Positions 26,590-34,642 of a stretch of 64,000 nucleotides of DNA are shown piece after piece. A program made the translations under genes and the position numbers. The DNA is from Bin107 sp965221655 (lineage in GTDB: Bacteria > UBA8248): assembly GCA_965221655.1 (NCBI GenBank), contig OZ244906.1:682001-746000 (forward strand). The letters are read 5' to 3'. Within the stretch, counting starts at the first letter, position 1, and each line of letters begins with the position of its first letter. The notes under the pieces were generated by a model, which saw nothing but the letters and a program-made list of their open reading frames with translations, was not told the DNA's origin and did not search any database.

Positions 26590-27226
26590 CGGAATCATCG
26601 AGGCGGTCGGCGAGGTTTGCTCGCTGAAAAAAGACGCCCGGGGCGCGCGCATCGGGGTCGAAGCGCCCGGCGTTTTGGGGGACGTGCGGCTGGGCGATTC
26701 GATTGCGCTCAACGGCGTATGCGTCACCGTGGTCGATTTCGACGCGAGAAAGTTCGAGGCCGATTTGTCCGTCGAGACGCTGCGCCGCACGAACCTGGGC
26801 ACACTCGCCGTGGGCGATGGGTGCAACCTCGAGCGTGCCATGGCCCTGGGGGATCGCCTCGGCGGGCACCTGGTGAGCGGCCACGTGGACGGCGTGGGCA
26901 AAATCCGCAGCCGCAGGCAGGAGGGGGATTCCCTGTGGCTCACGTTCGAAGCACCGCTGGAGGTGATGCGCTACGTCGTCTATAAGGGATCCGTGGCGGT
27001 GGACGGCATCAGCCTCACCGTGGCGGCGTGCGAGGGGGAGACGTTTTCGGTTTCCATCATCCCCCACACGAGCGAGCAGACGACGCTCACCCGCAAGAAG
27101 GACGGCGACGCCGTGAACCTCGAGGCGGATATGATTGGCAAATACGTGGAAAAACTCCTCGCCCCCCACGTGGAGGCGCGGGGCGGCCTCACCATGAAGA
27201 AACTCGAGGAGCAGGGCTATGCCTGA
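26582..27226 (+). CDS. ribE: Riboflavin synthase alpha chain
   Basis: The 214-residue enzyme dismutates two 6,7-dimethyl-8-ribityllumazine molecules to riboflavin. It starts MFSGIIEAVGEV, contains the repeated lumazine-binding domain with SIALNGVCVTV and SVAVDGISLTV, and has GHVDGVG between them. It overlaps ribD upstream by 8 bases and ribBA downstream by 8 bases, so translation is probably coupled. Confidence 0.96.
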   Translation: MFSGIIEAVGEVCSLKKDARGARIGVEAPGVLGDVRLGDSIALNGVCVTVVDFDARKFEADLSVETLRRTNLGTLAVGDGCNLERAMALGDRLGGHLVSGHVDGVGKIRSRRQEGDSLWLTFEAPLEVMRYVVYKGSVAVDGISLTVAACEGETFSVSIIPHTSEQTTLTRKKDGDAVNLEADMIGKYVEKLLAPHVEARGGLTMKKLEEQGYA

Positions 27227-28445
27227 GGATAGAGGCTCCGGCGCGCGGCCTTTCTCCACTATTGAAGAGGCGATAGGCGACATACGCGAAGGCCGCATCG
27301 TCGTTCTCGTCGACGACGAGGACCGCGAGAACGAGGGCGACTTTATCCTCGCGGCCGAGAAGGTGACGCCCGAGGCCATCAACTTCATGACGAAGTACGC
27401 GCGCGGGCTGGTCTGCCTCGCGCTTACGCCCGAGAAGGTCGAATCCCTGGGGCTTCCCATGATGGTGCCCAGCAACCAGAACGGATCGGTTTTCGGCACG
27501 GCCTTCACGGTTTCCATCGAGGCGCGCGAGGGCGTCACCACGGGCATCAGCGCCTTCGACCGCGCCCACACCATCCAGACGGCCATCCAGGAAGACGCGC
27601 GGCCCTCGGATTTGGTGACGCCCGGCCACGTCTTTCCGCTGCGCGCCCAGCCGGGCGGGGTGCTCAGGCGCGCGGGCCACACCGAGGGCACGGTGGACCT
27701 GGCGCGCCTGGCGGGTCTCGCCCCCGCGGGCGTGCTGTGCGAGGTGCTGAACGAGGACGGCTCGATGGCGCGGCTGCCCCACCTGCGCGAGATTGCCGAG
27801 AAGAACAACCTCTCGCTCCTCACCATCAAGGATCTCATTGCCTACCGGATGCGCCACGACCGTCTCGTGGAGCGCGTGGAGGAGGCTGAGGTAGCGACGG
27901 ACTACGGCGACTTCCGGGTCCACGCCTATCGCAACCGCAGCACGGGCACGGTGCACGCCGCACTCGTGATGGGAGAGCTCGATCCCGAAGAACCCACCCT
28001 CGTCCGGGTGCAGCCGGTGAACGCCATTTGGGATTTGCTCGCACTTTTGCGTGCGGATAGCCCCGTGCGAATCAAGAACGTGTTCACCGAGATTCAGAAG
28101 GCGGGCAAGGGCGTGTTCGTGTTCTTGCAGCCCGATGCGATGGGGGAGGAGACCTCCCGCAAAGAGCGCCTCGCCGCCGAATCGCCCGAGGCGCAAGAGA
28201 AGCTGGGCGTGAGGAGCGCCCCGATTGAGGAGTTGCGCGACTACGGCATCGGCGCCCAGATACTCGTCGACCTGGGCGTGCGGCGCATCCGCATCATGAC
28301 GAACGACGAACGCAGAATCGTGGCGCTCGAAGGCTACGGCCTCGAGCTTGAGGGCAGGGTGGGGGTAGGGGAAGAATGCCCCCTGCCCGCGCTGCGCAGG
28401 ACGAGAAAAGGCGGCAAGGAGCCCTCCTGTTTGCAGCGGCCGTGA
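27219..28445 (+). CDS. ribB: 3,4-Dihydroxy-2-butanone-4-phosphate synthase with degenerate GTP cyclohydrolase II domain (RibBX-type)
   Basis: Residues 12-212 form an intact RibB domain: DDEDRENEGDF acidic loop, TGISAFDRA and the RRAGHTEGTVDLA active-site region, which makes the four-carbon precursor of lumazine from ribulose 5-phosphate. Residues 225-380 follow the RibA fold but lack the Zn-binding CxxG...CDCG motif. The region LVRVQPVNAIWDLLALLRAD stands where those cysteines should be, and TNNP near the end is TNDE. The second domain should therefore not hydrolyse GTP, as in so-called RibBX proteins. A functional ribA must lie outside the window. Confidence 0.92.
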   Translation: MPEDRGSGARPFSTIEEAIGDIREGRIVVLVDDEDRENEGDFILAAEKVTPEAINFMTKYARGLVCLALTPEKVESLGLPMMVPSNQNGSVFGTAFTVSIEAREGVTTGISAFDRAHTIQTAIQEDARPSDLVTPGHVFPLRAQPGGVLRRAGHTEGTVDLARLAGLAPAGVLCEVLNEDGSMARLPHLREIAEKNNLSLLTIKDLIAYRMRHDRLVERVEEAEVATDYGDFRVHAYRNRSTGTVHAALVMGELDPEEPTLVRVQPVNAIWDLLALLRADSPVRIKNVFTEIQKAGKGVFVFLQPDAMGEETSRKERLAAESPEAQEKLGVRSAPIEELRDYGIGAQILVDLGVRRIRIMTNDERRIVALEGYGLELEGRVGVGEECPLPALRRTRKGGKEPSCLQRP

Positions 28446-28464
28446 AGACGAGTCTGGAGAGGAA

Positions 28465-28959
28465 ATGGAAAACCCGGTGGAAGGAAACCTGAACGGGCGG
28501 GGGCTGCGCATCGGCCTCGTCTCCTCGCGCTTTAACGACTTCATCGTCTCCCACCTCGTGCGGGGGGCGGAGACGGCCCTGCGCCAGTGCGGCGTGGCGG
28601 AGGCCGACGTGACCCACCTGCGCGCGCCCGGCTCGTTCGAGTTGCCCGCGGTCGCGATGCGAATGGCGCGTTCGGGAAAATACGACGCCATCGTGTGTCT
28701 GGGCTGCGTCATACGCGGGGCGACCTCGCACTACGACCTGGTGTGCGCCGAGGCGACCAAGGGCATTGCCCAAGTCTGCGCGCAGACGGGGGTGCCGACC
28801 ATCTTCGCCGTCGTGACCACCGACACGATAGAACAAGCCATCGAGCGCGCGGGCACGAAGATGGGCAACAAGGGATACGAGGGGGCGCTGGCGGCCGTGG
28901 AGATGGCCACCCTGTTCGCCGAGATGGACTCAGACGACGCTTCCGGAGAGGGCGGGTGA
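28465..28959 (+). CDS. ribH: 6,7-Dimethyl-8-ribityllumazine synthase
   Basis: The 164-residue lumazine synthase condenses the products of the RibD branch and RibB. The motifs RFNDFIV, GSFELP, VCLGCVIRGATSHYD (catalytic His) and GNKGYEGALAAVEM are clear. It follows ribBA after 19 bases. Its stop overlaps the nusB start (TGATG). Confidence 0.96.
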   Translation: MENPVEGNLNGRGLRIGLVSSRFNDFIVSHLVRGAETALRQCGVAEADVTHLRAPGSFELPAVAMRMARSGKYDAIVCLGCVIRGATSHYDLVCAEATKGIAQVCAQTGVPTIFAVVTTDTIEQAIERAGTKMGNKGYEGALAAVEMATLFAEMDSDDASGEGG

Positions 28960-29372
28960 TGCCGGAGAACAGAAGGGCGGGGCGCGAGCTCGCGTTCGGC
29001 ATTCTCTACCACGCGGATCGCACGGGCGCTCTCACGCCCGCGGAGGTGGAGCGCTACTGGCGGCTGCATCCGGCTGAGGAGGCCGCAAAGACGTTCGCCG
29101 AGAGGCTGGTGGCGATTCTCCTCGAGAAGGCGGGCGAGATAGACACCCTGCTCGCGGACGCCAGCACGGGTTGGTCGCTCAAGCGCATGGACGCTGTGTC
29201 GAGAAGCATATTGCGTCTGGGCGTTTGCGAGATATGCTTCGTCCCCGACGTTCCGCCCGCCGTCGCCATCGACGAGGCGATTCGCCTGGCCAAGCGATAC
29301 GGGCCGGAGAACGCTCCCGGCTTCGTGAACGGGGTGCTGGATCGCCTCCACCGGGAGAAGACGGCGGTTTAG
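28959..29372 (+). CDS. nusB: Transcription antitermination factor NusB
   Basis: The 137-residue all-helical protein begins RRAGRELAFGILYHADRTG and contains MDAVSRSILRLGVCEI and VAIDEAIRLAKRYG...FVNGVLD, the NusB core. NusB with NusE supports antitermination on rRNA operons. It is coupled to ribH by a one-base stop/start overlap; the ribH-nusB pair is conserved in many bacteria. Confidence 0.95.
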   Translation: MPENRRAGRELAFGILYHADRTGALTPAEVERYWRLHPAEEAAKTFAERLVAILLEKAGEIDTLLADASTGWSLKRMDAVSRSILRLGVCEICFVPDVPPAVAIDEAIRLAKRYGPENAPGFVNGVLDRLHREKTAV

Positions 29373-29376
29373 TATT

Positions 29377-29931
29377 GTGATACGCCTGAGACTGCTGCCC
29401 CGCGGACTCGAAGAGGCGGAATGTTTCGTCGCACTCGCCATGTTCGTGGCGGAGGATTATCCGTTTCGGGGGTGTCTTGAGCGCCTCGACCGCTTGCTGG
29501 AGGGCGAGGCGAGTCGCCTGGTCGAGGGCGGGAAATTGAGCGGTGCGTGGGAATCGCAGGCCATGCTGGCGTCCAGGGGGCGGCTCGCGACCGAGTACGT
29601 CCTCTTCGCGGGTCTGGGTCCGCTGGAGGAGTTGACGCACACGACGCTGTATCGGCAGACGCAGGAGATCGTCGAGAGGATGATGCGCGTCTCGGCCAGG
29701 AGCCTTTCGGTGCAGACTTCCGGTTTCGCGCAGCCGCCGGGCGATTTTAGCACCATAGCCGCGGAGATAATGAACGGGGCGATAAGGGGCGCCGCCGGCA
29801 TCCCCCGCGACGTCGATATTCTCCTTTGCGAACCCGAGGAGGAAAAATACGGTGCACTCATCGCACTGGGCGAGCAAATCGTTTTTGGCGACGCGGAAAA
29901 CTGCGAACTCTCCCTGGAGGTCTTGATGTGA
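29377..29931 (+). CDS. Stand-alone M17 leucyl-aminopeptidase N-terminal-like domain protein
   Basis: The 184-residue protein resembles only the N-terminal macro-like domain of M17 leucyl aminopeptidases: SRGRLATEYVLFAGLGPLEEL followed by a helix (LYRQTQEIVERMMRVSARSLSV) and a strand-helix-strand. There is no peptidase domain and none of its metal ligands. It starts at GTG 29377, just after nusB, and overlaps lptE. The function is unknown. The M17 N-domain in full-length enzymes helps hexamer assembly and, in PepA, DNA binding. An unrelated alpha/beta fold is possible. Confidence 0.65.
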   Translation: MIRLRLLPRGLEEAECFVALAMFVAEDYPFRGCLERLDRLLEGEASRLVEGGKLSGAWESQAMLASRGRLATEYVLFAGLGPLEELTHTTLYRQTQEIVERMMRVSARSLSVQTSGFAQPPGDFSTIAAEIMNGAIRGAAGIPRDVDILLCEPEEEKYGALIALGEQIVFGDAENCELSLEVLM

Positions 29932-30464
29932 GGGATGCGCTCTCCAAGACTGCGCGTGCGCTTCGCCTGGCCGTTGTTCTGGGCGTCTTCACGGCGGCGG
30001 GTTGCGGCTATGAACTCGAGGGCGTTCGCCGCCCCCCGAGCCTGGGGGAGGCGCGCACGATCTCGGTTGCCGGCTTCGTGAACCAGACGAACGAGCCGGG
30101 GCTCGGGGGAGTGGTGACGCGCGCCGTGCGGGGTGCGTTCGTGCGCGACGGCCGCCTGCGGGTTTTGGACTCTTCCGATGCGGACCTGGCCCTGGAGGGC
30201 GTCATACGCGGATACCACCTCTCGCCCATCGGCTTCACGGGGGCGGACCAGGCGCAGCGCTACCGCGTCGTCGTTCGCGCGCGGGTGCGTCTGCGCGACA
30301 ACGTGCGCAACAGGCTGGTTTTGGAGCGGAATCTGGAATCGTGGTCAGAATTTAGGATAAACGCCTCCATCGCCCGAAGCGCCGTGCGCCGCGAGAGCGC
30401 GAGCCACAAGGCAGCCGAATCCCTTTCGGGCGATTTGGTCGCCCTGGTGCTAGAGGGCTTCTAG
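29928..30464 (+). CDS. lptE: LptE-family LPS-assembly lipoprotein
   Basis: The 178-residue protein has an export signal ending in TAAGCGYEL. The Cys fits a lipoprotein cleavage site, although the -3 residue is Ala rather than Leu. The mature part (ARTISVAGFVNQTNEPGLGG...RAVRGAFVRDGRLRVL...DLALEGVIRGY) matches LptE, the outer-membrane plug partner of LptD. GTG 29928 overlaps the previous stop and has GGAGG 7 bases upstream. Being followed by holA is a conserved lptE-holA arrangement. Confidence 0.85.
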   Translation: MRDALSKTARALRLAVVLGVFTAAGCGYELEGVRRPPSLGEARTISVAGFVNQTNEPGLGGVVTRAVRGAFVRDGRLRVLDSSDADLALEGVIRGYHLSPIGFTGADQAQRYRVVVRARVRLRDNVRNRLVLERNLESWSEFRINASIARSAVRRESASHKAAESLSGDLVALVLEGF

Positions 30465-30465
30465 G

Positions 30466-31524
30466 GTGGCCCGGGGCGCCAGGAGTTCTAGGGGCGCCAA
30501 GCAAAAGAGAGGCTCCCTGGCCCTGCTCGCAGAAATGCGGGACGCGCCGCTCCAACCCATCTACCTCTTGCAGGGCAAGGATGCTTTTTTGCGCGACGAA
30601 TACCTCCGCGTGATACGCCACAAGGCGTTTGGCGAGGCATCCGACGATTTCAATCACGACCGCCTCGGCTGGGCCGAGGCCGACGCGCGCGAAATTCTCT
30701 CCATCGCGCAGACGCTCCCGTTCATGACGCAGAGGCGCTTGGTTGAAATCAGCGACTTCACCAGGCCCGACGCGCGGGGGGAGGAGCTGTTTCTCGCCTA
30801 TTTCGAACAACCCGCCGAGACGACGACGCTCGTATTCTGTGCGGAAAGCGCCGACATGCGGACGACTTTCTTCCAGCGCCTGGCGAAGGCGGGTGCGCTC
30901 TGCCGCACCGACACCCCCGAGGGGCGCGAACTGGCGCAGTGGCTCCACGGGCGCGCCGGGGAGCTGGGCTTCGAGTTGACGCCCGAGGCCGCCGACATGC
31001 TGGTGGAGATGGTGGCGCCCTCGATGGGGAGGCTGAACGCCGAGCTCGAAAAACTTCTTTCTTATGTGTTGCCCGAAAAGCTGGCGGGTCCCGAGGAGGT
31101 GCGCGCAGTCGTGGGCCACTCCAGAGAAGAGATGCTCTACCGTCTGGGGGATTCGCTCAGCCGCGCCCCCCTGGGCGAGACGCTGGCGCTTTTGCGCAGG
31201 ATGCTCGAGACCGAGCACCCCGTCGTCTTCGTCGGGTTGTTGCGCAACCTCATTCGTCGCTGGACGTTCGCGAAAGCTCTCGTCGCGAGCGGGCGGGCGG
31301 GGGATATCGCCCGCGTCGCGGGGGTACCGCCTTTCGTGGCGCAACGCCTTGAGGGACAGGTGCGGAGTCTGCGCTCCGCACGCCTGCGCGAGTTGTACAC
31401 GAAGCTGCTGCGCGTGGATCGCAGGCTCAAGCGCACGAGCGACCCGAACACCGCCCGCCGTCTGCTGGAGTTGTTGCTCGTAGAGGTGCGCTCCGCCGTG
31501 CGGGGAGCGCAAAAGGTGGTCTGA
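30466..31524 (+). CDS. holA: DNA polymerase III delta subunit
   Basis: HolA opens and loads the beta sliding clamp within the clamp-loader complex. The 352-residue protein has the signature IYLLQGKDAFLRDEYLRVIR near residue 28, the central AAA-like region and the C-terminal helical collar (LLRMDRRLKRT-like segment at about 325). It begins at GTG 30466 one base after lptE. Its stop ends exactly where the convergent rpsT gene ends, leaving no spacer. Confidence 0.92.
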   Translation: MARGARSSRGAKQKRGSLALLAEMRDAPLQPIYLLQGKDAFLRDEYLRVIRHKAFGEASDDFNHDRLGWAEADAREILSIAQTLPFMTQRRLVEISDFTRPDARGEELFLAYFEQPAETTTLVFCAESADMRTTFFQRLAKAGALCRTDTPEGRELAQWLHGRAGELGFELTPEAADMLVEMVAPSMGRLNAELEKLLSYVLPEKLAGPEEVRAVVGHSREEMLYRLGDSLSRAPLGETLALLRRMLETEHPVVFVGLLRNLIRRWTFAKALVASGRAGDIARVAGVPPFVAQRLEGQVRSLRSARLRELYTKLLRVDRRLKRTSDPNTARRLLELLLVEVRSAVRGAQKVV

Positions 31525-31782
31525 CTATTTGGCCGAGGACGCCAGGTGCACCCGCCTGGCCAGTCTGGCCGCCCGCCGCGAAGCCGTTTTCTTATGGATG
31601 ATTCCCTTCGCCGCCGCGCGGTCGAGTTGGGATTGCGCCGTTTTGAGCAACTCCTCGGAAGGTTCCCCGCCGGCCAACACCTTCTTGATGGTGTTGCGGA
31701 AGCGGGTGCGGACGGCGCGGTTTCTGGCGCGGCGAACGAGGTTTTGGCGATAGCGCTTCTTGGCCGAACGTATGTGGGGCAA
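31525..31782 (-). CDS. rpsT: 30S ribosomal protein S20
   Basis: The 85-residue, highly basic protein begins PHIRSAKKRYRQNLVRRARN and ends HKKTASRRAARLARRV, as in S20, which binds 16S rRNA. It starts with TTG, as S20 genes often do; the GGAG upstream is about 11 bases away, which suggests modest translation or autoregulation. Confidence 0.95.
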   Translation of the reverse strand: MPHIRSAKKRYRQNLVRRARNRAVRTRFRNTIKKVLAGGEPSEELLKTAQSQLDRAAAKGIIHKKTASRRAARLARRVHLASSAK

Positions 31783-31819
31783 TTTCGTCGATTCTCCGCA
31801 AAAAGGTAATAAATCTCTG

Positions 31820-31848
31820 TTGAGGCTGCTTCAGAGGCGGGGTAAGAT
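31820..31848 (+). promoter_or_regulatory. Sigma-70 promoter for murJ-xerD
   Basis: TTGAGG (31820-31825), 17 bases and TAAGAT (31843-31848) lie about 50 bases before the murJ start. The -10 hexamer is identical to that of the lipA promoter and occupies almost the same bases as the rpsT -10 on the opposite strand. Confidence 0.55.
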
Positions 31849-31871
31849 ACCACGCGAACGAAAGTTGTCAA
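31844..31871 (-). promoter_or_regulatory. Sigma-70 promoter for rpsT
   Basis: On the minus strand TTGACA (31871-31866) and TATCTT (31849-31844) are separated by 16 bases. The predicted start is about 55 bases before the rpsT start codon. It overlaps the murJ promoter on the other strand. Confidence 0.65.
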
Positions 31872-31898
31872 GTTCACCGCCCCGGTGCCCGAGATTTC

Positions 31899-33551
31899 GT
31901 GACCACGCCTCCCGAACGCCCCCCAAACGGGGAAGCCCCCCCTGAAACCGCGCCCGAAAAGGGTGCGGGGGAGGGGGAGAGCATCTCGCGCTTTGCCGGT
32001 TCCGTCAGCCTGGCGACGCTCATCAGCCGGTTCGCGGGGTTTTTCCGCGACCTTCTGATCGCCAAGTTCTTCGGCGCGGCGATGTTCGCCGACGCCTTCT
32101 TCGTCGCGTTCGCGATTCCCAACCTCTTTAGGCGCATGTTCATGGAAGGGGCGCTGACCTCCTCGTTCTTCCCCGTCTACTCCGACGTGCGCGCGCGTCT
32201 GGGCGCTGCAGGCGCGCGCGCGTTTGCGGGCGGCATGTTCGTCTTTCTCCTCCTGGCGGGAGGGGCGCTCTGCGCGGCGGGAATCTGGTTCGCAGAGCCC
32301 TTGACGCGGGCACTGGCGCCGGGCTTCGCCGCCCATCCCGAAAAGCTGCGCCTCGCGGCGGAGCTCACGCGCATCATGTTCCCCTTCATCATCTTCATCG
32401 GGCTGTGGGCGGTCGCAGCGGGAGTGCTGAACGCCGCGCGCCGCTTCTTCACGCCCGCGCTCGCACCCGCGCTGCAAAACGTCGTCATCATCTGCGCCCT
32501 GTTGCTCGCGGACTATTGGGTCGGGGGCTCCCGGGCGATTCGCTGGCTCGCGTGGGCCGTCGTCATCGGGGGTGCTGCGCAGTTTCTTTTTCAACTGCCC
32601 TTCATGGCCCGCCTGCGCCTCCTGCCGGTGCCATCGGCGCCGTGGCGAACGGAGGGCGTCGCCAGGTGCCTGGCGCTCATGGGGCCTGCGGCCTTCGGCG
32701 GCGCCATTTTTCAGATCAACGTGCTCGTCGACAGGTGGCTGGCCTCGTTCCTGCCCGAGGGTTCGATTTCCTATCTCTACTACGCGAACCGCCTGGTGCA
32801 GCTCCCCCACGGCGTACTGAGCCTCGCCATCGTCTCCGCCGCCCTGCCTGTGCTCTCCGACTACGGGGCGCGGCGCAAGACGGAGCCAGGGGCGGGGGAG
32901 GCGGAGCGAAACGCCTTGCTCGAGGCGGCCCGCCTCACGCTGTTCATCACCATCCCCGCCTCTTTCGGCCTCATCGCCCTGGCGCCTCCCATCATGGAGG
33001 TCGTCTTTGAGCGCGGCGCTTTCACGCACGCCCACACGCTCGAGACGGCCGCCGCCCTGCGGGCGTACGCGGCGGGGCTCGCGTTCTTCGGCGCGGCGCG
33101 GCTTTTGGCGGGCGTATTCCACGCGCGGCTCGACACGCGATTTCCGGTGCGGTGCGCGAACCTGGGCGTTCTCGCCAACGTCGTGCTCAGCGTCGCCCTC
33201 ATGTTCCCCTTCGGCTTCGTGGGGCTTGCGCTGGCGACCTCGTGTTCGAGCGCGCTGAACGCAGGCCTCCTCCTGCGGGGTCTGCTGCGCGCGCCGGGTG
33301 ATTTTCCGAAAAAAGAACTGGCTCGCTCCCTCTGGAGGCTGCTCGCCCTGGGCGCTGCGACGGGTCTGCTCGCCTACGCGGTGCACCTCCAGGTGTGGAA
33401 CGCCGAGGCAGGCTTCGTCCGCAAGCTGGCGACGCTGATCCTCGAGGTTGCGCTGGCGGCGGGCTTCTACGACGTTTTGGCGCGCAGGGTGGACGCCGAT
33501 TCCTACGCGGCGTGGCGGCGTTTCACGCGCCTGAGAAGGAGGAGAACCTGA
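31899..33551 (+). CDS. murJ: Lipid II flippase MurJ (MviN)
   Basis: The 550-residue polytopic MOP-superfamily protein flips lipid II across the inner membrane for peptidoglycan synthesis. A disordered proline-rich N-terminus of about 35 residues precedes the typical start SVSLATLISRFAGFFRDLLIAKFFG, and FRRMFMEGALTSSFFPVY is diagnostic. About fourteen transmembrane helices follow. The start is GTG 31899 with only a weak ribosome-binding site; a later start would trim the N-terminal tail. xerD follows after 14 bases. Confidence 0.94.
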   Translation: MTTPPERPPNGEAPPETAPEKGAGEGESISRFAGSVSLATLISRFAGFFRDLLIAKFFGAAMFADAFFVAFAIPNLFRRMFMEGALTSSFFPVYSDVRARLGAAGARAFAGGMFVFLLLAGGALCAAGIWFAEPLTRALAPGFAAHPEKLRLAAELTRIMFPFIIFIGLWAVAAGVLNAARRFFTPALAPALQNVVIICALLLADYWVGGSRAIRWLAWAVVIGGAAQFLFQLPFMARLRLLPVPSAPWRTEGVARCLALMGPAAFGGAIFQINVLVDRWLASFLPEGSISYLYYANRLVQLPHGVLSLAIVSAALPVLSDYGARRKTEPGAGEAERNALLEAARLTLFITIPASFGLIALAPPIMEVVFERGAFTHAHTLETAAALRAYAAGLAFFGAARLLAGVFHARLDTRFPVRCANLGVLANVVLSVALMFPFGFVGLALATSCSSALNAGLLLRGLLRAPGDFPKKELARSLWRLLALGAATGLLAYAVHLQVWNAEAGFVRKLATLILEVALAAGFYDVLARRVDADSYAAWRRFTRLRRRRT

Positions 33552-33565
33552 ATGGAGTGCGGACG

Positions 33566-34513
33566 ATGGTGAACAGAAGGGCCGCGGGCGAGGAGGGCGG
33601 CGGCGGCGTTGCGCTCGACGCAAGCCTGCGAGAGGTTTTGCACGCTTTTCAGGATTATCTGCTCATCGAGCGTCGCCTCGCGGCGAACACCGTGGAGAGC
33701 TACGGGCACGACGCCGCCTCGTTTCTTGAGTGGGCGCAGCGCAGCGAGGGGGCTGCGCCCGAGGCGTGGACGAAGGCCACGGTCGTCGCGTATCTCGCCG
33801 AGGAGCGTGCGCAGGGGAAGTCCGACACCACGCTGCGCAGACGCCTGGCCTCTTTGCGCGCTCTTGCGGGGTTGATGGTGCGCGAGGGGTACGCACGCGA
33901 GGATTTTACGGCGGACGTTGCGCAGTCCGCGCGCTGGAAGCGTCTGCCCAAGACCCTCTCGCAGGAGGAGATGTCCAAAATTCTTCTCGCACCCGATGAG
34001 AGTACGCCCGAGGCCGTGCGGGACGGCGCCATGTTCGAGCTCCTCTACGCTACGGGGATGCGCGTGAGCGAAATCGTGGGGCTCATGCTCCGGCAAGTCG
34101 AGTTCGAGGCGGGCTTTTGCATCGTGCACGGCAAGGGCGAAAAATCCCGCCTCGTGCCGATGGGAGACGTCGCGCGCGCGCGCCTTCAAGGCTATTGCGA
34201 GACGGCGCGTCCGGCCCTGTTGCGCCACCGGCAGTCGGATTACGTCTTCCTCACGCGGCGGGGACAGCCCATGACGCGCCAGGCGTTTTGGGCGCGGGTC
34301 AAGAAATGGGCGCAAAAAGCGGGTGTGGGCAGGAACGTGAGCCCCCACGTGTTCCGCCACAGCTTCGCCACGCACCTGCTGAACCACGGGGCCGACCTGC
34401 GCGCCGTACAGGCGATGCTCGGCCACGCGGACATCTCCACGACCGAGGTCTACACCCACGTGGACAGGGAGAAATTGCGGCGTCTGCTGGACGTGAGCCA
34501 CCCGCGCGGATAG
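33566..34513 (+). CDS. xerD: Tyrosine recombinase XerD/XerC
   Basis: The 315-residue site-specific recombinase has an N-terminal SAM-like core-binding domain (FQDYLLIERRLAANTVESYGHD) and a catalytic domain with Arg in LLYATGMRVSEI, Lys in HGKGEKSRLVP, HxxR in PHVFRHSFATH, His in LGHADISTT and nucleophile Tyr in EVYTHV. It probably resolves chromosome dimers at dif. XerC versus XerD cannot be settled without the partner. ATG 33566 has GGAG 8 bases upstream. Confidence 0.93.
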   Translation: MVNRRAAGEEGGGGVALDASLREVLHAFQDYLLIERRLAANTVESYGHDAASFLEWAQRSEGAAPEAWTKATVVAYLAEERAQGKSDTTLRRRLASLRALAGLMVREGYAREDFTADVAQSARWKRLPKTLSQEEMSKILLAPDESTPEAVRDGAMFELLYATGMRVSEIVGLMLRQVEFEAGFCIVHGKGEKSRLVPMGDVARARLQGYCETARPALLRHRQSDYVFLTRRGQPMTRQAFWARVKKWAQKAGVGRNVSPHVFRHSFATHLLNHGADLRAVQAMLGHADISTTEVYTHVDREKLRRLLDVSHPRG

Positions 34514-34548
34514 GGAAAAAGGGGCGAAAGGAAAAGCGGATTTCCGTG

Positions 34549-34577
34549 TTGACGCCTCATATCGGCGGGCGTACGAT
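34549..34577 (+). promoter_or_regulatory. Sigma-70 promoter for phoH-pgpH-ybeY
   Basis: TTGACG (34549-34554), exactly 17 bases and TACGAT (34572-34577) occur in the 129-base gap after xerD, about 65 bases before the phoH start. Confidence 0.65.
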
Positions 34578-34642
34578 CCGGCTTTGGAGCGGTTTTCTGG
34601 CGGCGCGCGCCGCATGGACCCGCAGGGGAGGAACCCGAACTC

